From assembly GCA_012034595.1 (NCBI GenBank), contig JAAUPE010000070.1, forward strand, positions 1-35,764: DNA of 35,764 nucleotides, read 5' to 3'. Shown piece by piece: positions 32,406 to 35,764 of this stretch (position 1 is its first letter; each line of letters opens with the position of its first letter). This stretch comes from Calothrix sp. CSU_2_0 (lineage in GTDB: Bacteria > Cyanobacteriota > Cyanobacteriia > Cyanobacteriales > Nostocaceae). Made by a program: the position numbers and the translations under genes. The notes below the pieces were generated by a model. That model did no database searches. It was not told where the DNA came from and saw only the letters and a list, made by a program, of their open reading frames with translations.

Positions 32406-33179
32406 TTAAAATGGCAAAAATTGCAGTAATACCGAAGTTAATCCGCTAACAAAATCAAAGAAACTAGGTTTACCTGTATTAATTTTGGTTTCACCTGGGG
32501 GAGTTTTGAGTTCAATAATGAAAGCTTGTGCGGTTTGGAATCCGTTTTGATTATTTTGAGTCTTAAACAGTTTTTCGGCTGCTTGTGCGTCTTGAAATGC
32601 ACCTTCGCGATCAAATAATTGATAGCGAGCGATACCACGGGCAAGAAATGCACCTGCATAATCGGGTTTAATAGAAATTGCTTGGTTTAGATAATCTATT
32701 GCTTGCTGTTTGTTACCTTTTTCGGCTGCGGTGATACCCAAGGTATAAAATTCTTCTGGTGTGACAATTTGCGAAGGGATCCCCGACGCTCCTTGTAAAT
32801 TAGCACCGTTAACTGTGACATTGGTTAACTCAATGCCATACAGATAAGCATTTCTCAAATCTGTTCCTACAATCGTTGCACCAGAGAGTTTTGCATAGTT
32901 TAAATTTGCACCAAATAAGCTAGCACCGCTCAAATTAGCACCTCGTAAATCTGCACCTGTTAAGTTTGCACGACTGAGGTTTGCACCTGCGAAATTGGCT
33001 CCACTCAAATCAGCACCTTGCAAATCAGCCATCACCAAACCAGCACCACTCAAGTCGCAATTTTGGCAATTTTTGGTAGCAAGTAATTGTTTGAGATGTT
33101 CGGAGTTTGCAGCTTGAGCAATTGTGGTGATGCTAACGGTTGTTAAAAATGCGGTTGTGGCTAGAATATGGATTTTCAT
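32406..33179 (-). CDS. Exported pentapeptide-repeat protein with TPR-like C-terminus
   Basis: This 257-aa protein has a signal peptide (MKIHILATTAFLTTVSITTIAQA, cleavage about residue 23), so it is periplasmic or luminal. Residues ~40-135 contain A(D/N)LxX pentapeptide repeats (LQGADLSGANFAGANLSRAN and so on), forming a right-handed quadrilateral beta-helix; a CQNCDLSGAG motif precedes them. A TPR-like pair follows (AAEKGNKQQAIDYLNQAISI then KPDYAGAFLARGIARY). The C-terminus is hydrophobic (FFDFVSGLTSVLLQFLPF). Pentapeptide repeat proteins are abundant in cyanobacteria and function is mostly unknown. Confidence 0.9.
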   Translation of the reverse strand: MKIHILATTAFLTTVSITTIAQAANSEHLKQLLATKNCQNCDLSGAGLVMADLQGADLSGANFAGANLSRANLTGADLRGANLSGASLFGANLNYAKLSGATIVGTDLRNAYLYGIELTNVTVNGANLQGASGIPSQIVTPEEFYTLGITAAEKGNKQQAIDYLNQAISIKPDYAGAFLARGIARYQLFDREGAFQDAQAAEKLFKTQNNQNGFQTAQAFIIELKTPPGETKINTGKPSFFDFVSGLTSVLLQFLPF

Positions 33180-33310
33180 AAACCCCTAAGTCGATATGTT
33201 CTACTTGATACTCAACCTTAACCCATGAAAATAATGTTTAGGGATAATTAAGTCAGTATAATTATTGGGGTTTTTAGGGGTTATGTGCTACCCGCACCAC
33301 AGAGATAAAA

Positions 33311-33445
33311 TTAATAAAGAGCTATTTTAGGGCTATTTTGGCTATTAACTTCCTTAAATAGCTGTTTTGATGGCGATAGGTTGAATCCAGCCGATAAATT
33401 TAAAGCGAAAGTTAAACCTATGGCAAGTAAGAGTTTTTCTAGCAT
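33311..33445 (-). CDS. Small ORF with signal-peptide-like start (44 aa)
   Basis: From ATG 33445 the frame reads MLEKLLLAIGLTFALNLSAG, then FNLSPSKQLFKEVNSQNSPK and IALY. It has a hydrophobic core of 15 residues with a basic start. The upstream AGAGGACTGTTGCAA gives a ribosome binding site 9 bases from ATG. It lies between the two pentapeptide-repeat genes on the same strand. Its small size keeps the call cautious; the presence of both a ribosome binding site and an export-type N-terminus supports it. Confidence 0.5.
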   Translation of the reverse strand: MLEKLLLAIGLTFALNLSAGFNLSPSKQLFKEVNSQNSPKIALY

Positions 33446-33561
33446 TTGCAACAGTCCTCTACCACGCAAGAATCAATTAATCTGTAAATTTACTAATACT
33501 GAGAAATAGTTATAAATTACTACTAAATTTTTACTAAACTGCTACGACTGACTTACCCTTT

Positions 33562-33583
33562 AACTTACGCGATCGCGTAAGTT
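33562..33583. repeat. Perfect 22-bp palindrome centred on HIP1
   Basis: AACTTACGC followed by GATC and GCGTAAGTT reads identically on both strands. It lies between small ORF 33311-33445 and the second pentapeptide gene, so it could be a 3' hairpin or a binding site. Confidence 0.7.
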
Positions 33584-33702
33584 TAGCTAAGTGATTTCCG
33601 TCACCTCTATGTGTGACAAAACTATCTGTAATTGAGCAAACTATCTGAAAATACCAGACAGTAAACAATTAGGCTAAAAGTTAAGAGATTACAAAGTTAA
33701 AG

Positions 33703-34275
33703 TTACGGCATTATCGCGCCATTTAGATTTGCCCCATCCGTATAAGCATCATCTAAATTTGCTCCTTTGAGGTTTGCGCTGCTCAGATTGGCTCCTCTCA
33801 AGTCGGTGTTACTTAGATTAGCATTGGTTAGATTGGCTTTAGAAAGGTTTGCACCTCCCAAATTTGCACCGCTCAAATCTACACCACTTAAATTGGAATT
33901 GGCAAGGTTTGAACCTCCCATTTGAGCTTTTTGTAGATTCATGTTCCGCAAATCCTTGTTTGCTAGGTTAACTCCTCCGAGATTTTTGTTGCTGAGGTTG
34001 GTTTTTGGTGGTGAGGTTGATGGTTCTTTTAGCTGGGCTTTAGGTACTGGAGTATTTGTTGCGGTTGGTAATGTTTCAACTGGTGCTTCTGACAAGTTTG
34101 GATTGATAGTAGAAATTGAAGATGCAGTGTCTGATGAGGTGCTAGATGCTAAATTAGGTGGTGTTTCTGTGGTTTTAAGTAGGATGTAAACCATTGTTCC
34201 AGCAACTAGAACTGCTCCTGTAAGTACCGCAGCTAGGGTAAATATTAAGCCTTTGCGCTGATTTTGCTGGGACAT
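33703..34275 (-). CDS. Membrane-anchored pentapeptide-repeat protein
   Basis: This 190-aa protein has a basic start (MSQQNQRKG), one transmembrane helix (about 10-33, LIFTLAAVLTGAVLVAGTMV), a Thr/Ser/Pro-rich linker (about 35-90) and a C-terminal block of about 18 pentapeptide units (92-186, NLGGVNLANKDLRNMNLQKA ... GANLDDAYTDGANLNGA). The whole is built as an anchor, a stalk and a beta-helix exposed on the outer side. Function is unknown. It resembles the exported pentapeptide gene 0.5 kb away, perhaps from duplication of this gene type. Confidence 0.9.
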   Translation of the reverse strand: MSQQNQRKGLIFTLAAVLTGAVLVAGTMVYILLKTTETPPNLASSTSSDTASSISTINPNLSEAPVETLPTATNTPVPKAQLKEPSTSPPKTNLSNKNLGGVNLANKDLRNMNLQKAQMGGSNLANSNLSGVDLSGANLGGANLSKANLTNANLSNTDLRGANLSSANLKGANLDDAYTDGANLNGAIMP

Positions 34276-34532
34276 AATGATTTTGGGTTATGTGAAATTG
34301 TTACGAGTATTAAGTATTGTCATTTAAAGTCTTTGCTTACTACGTAATACAAAAATGTATAAAATCAATATTTACTATTTAATATTACTTAAGTTTCAGC
34401 ACTTGTTCGCAAATGGGTAAAAAATGGGACAGATTATTTACTGCCACATAACTACATAACTAAACTACGGTAGATATGACAGTCTTAAATGTAGGGCAAT
34501 TTTGATTGCGGTTAGCGAATCGGAGAAGCCAA

Positions 34533-34667
34533 ATGCTCTACTCGGAAGATTTAATTCAAGATTTGACTGTGGATGCAAATGCGATCGCATACTCATCCTA
34601 TGCTTTAACTATCGCCAAGCTACAAAACTTTATTTCTCTCTACCTCCTAACTTCTCATCCTATTTAA
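34533..34667 (+). CDS. Small ORF upstream of the ferritin-like gene (44 aa)
   Basis: From ATG 34533 the frame reads MLYSEDLIQDLTVDANAIAY, then SSYALTIAKLQNFISLYLLT and SHPI. GGAGA at 34522-34526 is at ideal spacing. Its DLIQDLTVDANAIA part looks protein-like. A different frame across the same DNA (34502-34702) has no support. It is 40 bases from the 34708 start of the next gene and could be a leader ORF or a co-transcribed small protein. Confidence 0.4.
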   Translation: MLYSEDLIQDLTVDANAIAYSSYALTIAKLQNFISLYLLTSHPI

Positions 34668-34707
34668 AAATCAGAGTTAAGCAACTACTACGACGCAACT
34701 AATTTTA

Positions 34708-35658
34708 GTGTCGTCCAATGAAGAACTAATGATTAAACAACAAATAATACCAGGATCAAGTCTACCTCAAGTCGAAGATAAGCTGAGTTGCTGGCTTTCT
34801 TCAGCTTTAACCACTCGATTAGGAAAATTTTCCCAGTTTCTAACACTTTCTCAAACCAATAATCCTGTTTATTGGGGTGCTAATTTCTTCGGTTTGGATA
34901 AAGTCACAGTTTTCCTAAATGCCACAATCACAGAACAGGCTACAATATTACAGCTTTGCAGTCGCAAACTATTAGAAGAAGCTTACGCAATTGAAAAAGT
35001 CGGCTTACAATACATGGCAAAAATGGTGCTGTTGTCGGAAAGCACTCAAGAACAAATGCTTTACGCTTTGTATAGTGCTGATGAAGTCACCCACATAGCA
35101 CAAATTAGTCGTTTTTTGCCAAAATCCCAAATTAATAATGAGCAAATTAAGCCATCAGAACATCCACTATTCCAATTTCTCATTAACATTGCCGACGCTC
35201 AAGACAAAGCAGTAATTTTGTTTGTCCTTCAAGTTGTCTTAGAAGGGTGGAGTTTGAGCCATTACCGCAGTTTAGCGATTGAGTGTCGCGAACCCAATTT
35301 GAGTTTAACTTTACAAGGATTTTTACTCGATAAAAGTCGCCATCATGGTACTGGTGTGATGTTATTCCACCAAATGTCCCTAACTCAATCGAGTCAAGAA
35401 TTAATTGTGAAGACTCTAACTAAATTTTTACGGCTGATACAGCTAAGGCATCAATTGACTATTGACGCGATCGCACAGGTAAAAGGTTATTTATCGCGAT
35501 CGCAAAAAATCCGCATCTTAGAAGAGTTAGACATCGAAAGCCATAACTATACTTGTCTAAAGTTTTTGCGATCGTTAATGCGAAACCCAAACTCAGGAGC
35601 AATTTTGCAGCAACTCGAAACAAAAGGTGCATTCCAACATTTAAATAGGGCTTGCTGA
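34708..35658 (+). CDS. Ferritin-like diiron-type protein, unknown substrate
   Basis: This 316-aa, all-helical protein has acidic/histidine positions of a ferritin-like diiron fold: EEAYAIEKVG (Glu90/91 and Glu96), SADEVTHIAQ (Glu126 and His129, an ExxH motif), LEGWSLSHYRSL (Glu179 and His185) and DKSRHHG (Asp208, His212/213, close to the DExRHH motif). A four-helix bundle with two metal ions would give an oxidase, oxygenase or peroxidase-like activity. I do not recognise the exact subfamily. Start choice is uncertain: GTG 34708 is the longest, and ATG 34729 seven codons on is equally plausible. It shares the plus strand with the small ORF at 34533-34667. Confidence 0.78.
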   Translation: MSSNEELMIKQQIIPGSSLPQVEDKLSCWLSSALTTRLGKFSQFLTLSQTNNPVYWGANFFGLDKVTVFLNATITEQATILQLCSRKLLEEAYAIEKVGLQYMAKMVLLSESTQEQMLYALYSADEVTHIAQISRFLPKSQINNEQIKPSEHPLFQFLINIADAQDKAVILFVLQVVLEGWSLSHYRSLAIECREPNLSLTLQGFLLDKSRHHGTGVMLFHQMSLTQSSQELIVKTLTKFLRLIQLRHQLTIDAIAQVKGYLSRSQKIRILEELDIESHNYTCLKFLRSLMRNPNSGAILQQLETKGAFQHLNRAC

Positions 35659-35764
35659 TTAAAGATGAAACCCTTGTAGAAACAGTGATTGAGGTCGATA
35701 GGTTGGTAAAAAGTGCAAGAAAATCAGGTAAAATTGCTCAAAACCCTAACATAGGCATAGAAAA
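35652..35764 (+). CDS. Possible 5' end of a further gene, cut by the window edge
   Basis: From TTG 35652, or GTG 35685, the frame stays open to the window end and reads LIKDETLVETVIEVDRLVKS, then ARKSGKIAQNPNIGIE. It overlaps the end of the ferritin-like gene if the TTG is used. With only 37 codons visible this is a weak call. Confidence 0.25.
   Translation, partial: MLIKDETLVETVIEVDRLVKSARKSGKIAQNPNIGIE

Overview
The window looks like chromosomal DNA of a filamentous, probably heterocyst-forming cyanobacterium (Nostocales). It carries psbZ, nblA, a type II NADH dehydrogenase, a lumazine synthase, an rbp-rpsU pair and a labA-like gene. GCGATCGC (HIP1) sites are very frequent, and there are many heptanucleotide short tandem repeats (TTGGGCA, TTTGGAT, CCACTAA types) and small palindromic interspersed repeats. 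The genus cannot be fixed from the sequence alone.

Layout. 1-7300: a conserved hypothetical gene, a soluble Ser/Thr kinase (+), nblA (-) beside an unusual GC-rich structured island, then a UbiB/ABC1 kinase followed by a PP2C phosphatase on the minus strand, and a small cyanobacterial/plastid-type protein. 7300-12300: a decayed kinase fragment, a three-module DHH-CBS-CCA nucleotidyltransferase, psbZ and ribH. 12300-14720: a CHASE2-Ser/Thr kinase gene split by two single-base homopolymer deletions. 14720-20700: labA-like and leuA, then a long gene-poor stretch with two diverged copies of a promoter + hairpin terminator unit. These look like NsiR1-type small RNAs and are the most interesting feature here. 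A VapC/FitB-type PIN toxin with a ribbon-helix-helix antitoxin follows, then a frameshifted small gene.

20700-29320: an exported protein with one EF-hand-like loop, tRNA-Ser(UGA), NDH-2, a PMT/ArnT-like glycosyltransferase whose N-terminus is made of translated interspersed repeats, a methyltransferase, a lipoprotein and a 295-aa conserved protein. 29320-35764: a Uma2-family nuclease-like gene, an orphan antitoxin-like gene, rbp-rpsU, two exported or anchored pentapeptide-repeat proteins with small ORFs around them, and a ferritin-like diiron-type protein.

Most of the gene set is housekeeping or photosynthesis related. Signalling is over-represented, with one intact kinase, one broken receptor kinase, one kinase remnant, a PP2C phosphatase and a UbiB-type kinase. 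Three independent -1 changes, all in homopolymers, mean that either sequencing error or recent gene decay must be considered. All functional calls rest on motif recognition by eye; no database search was run.
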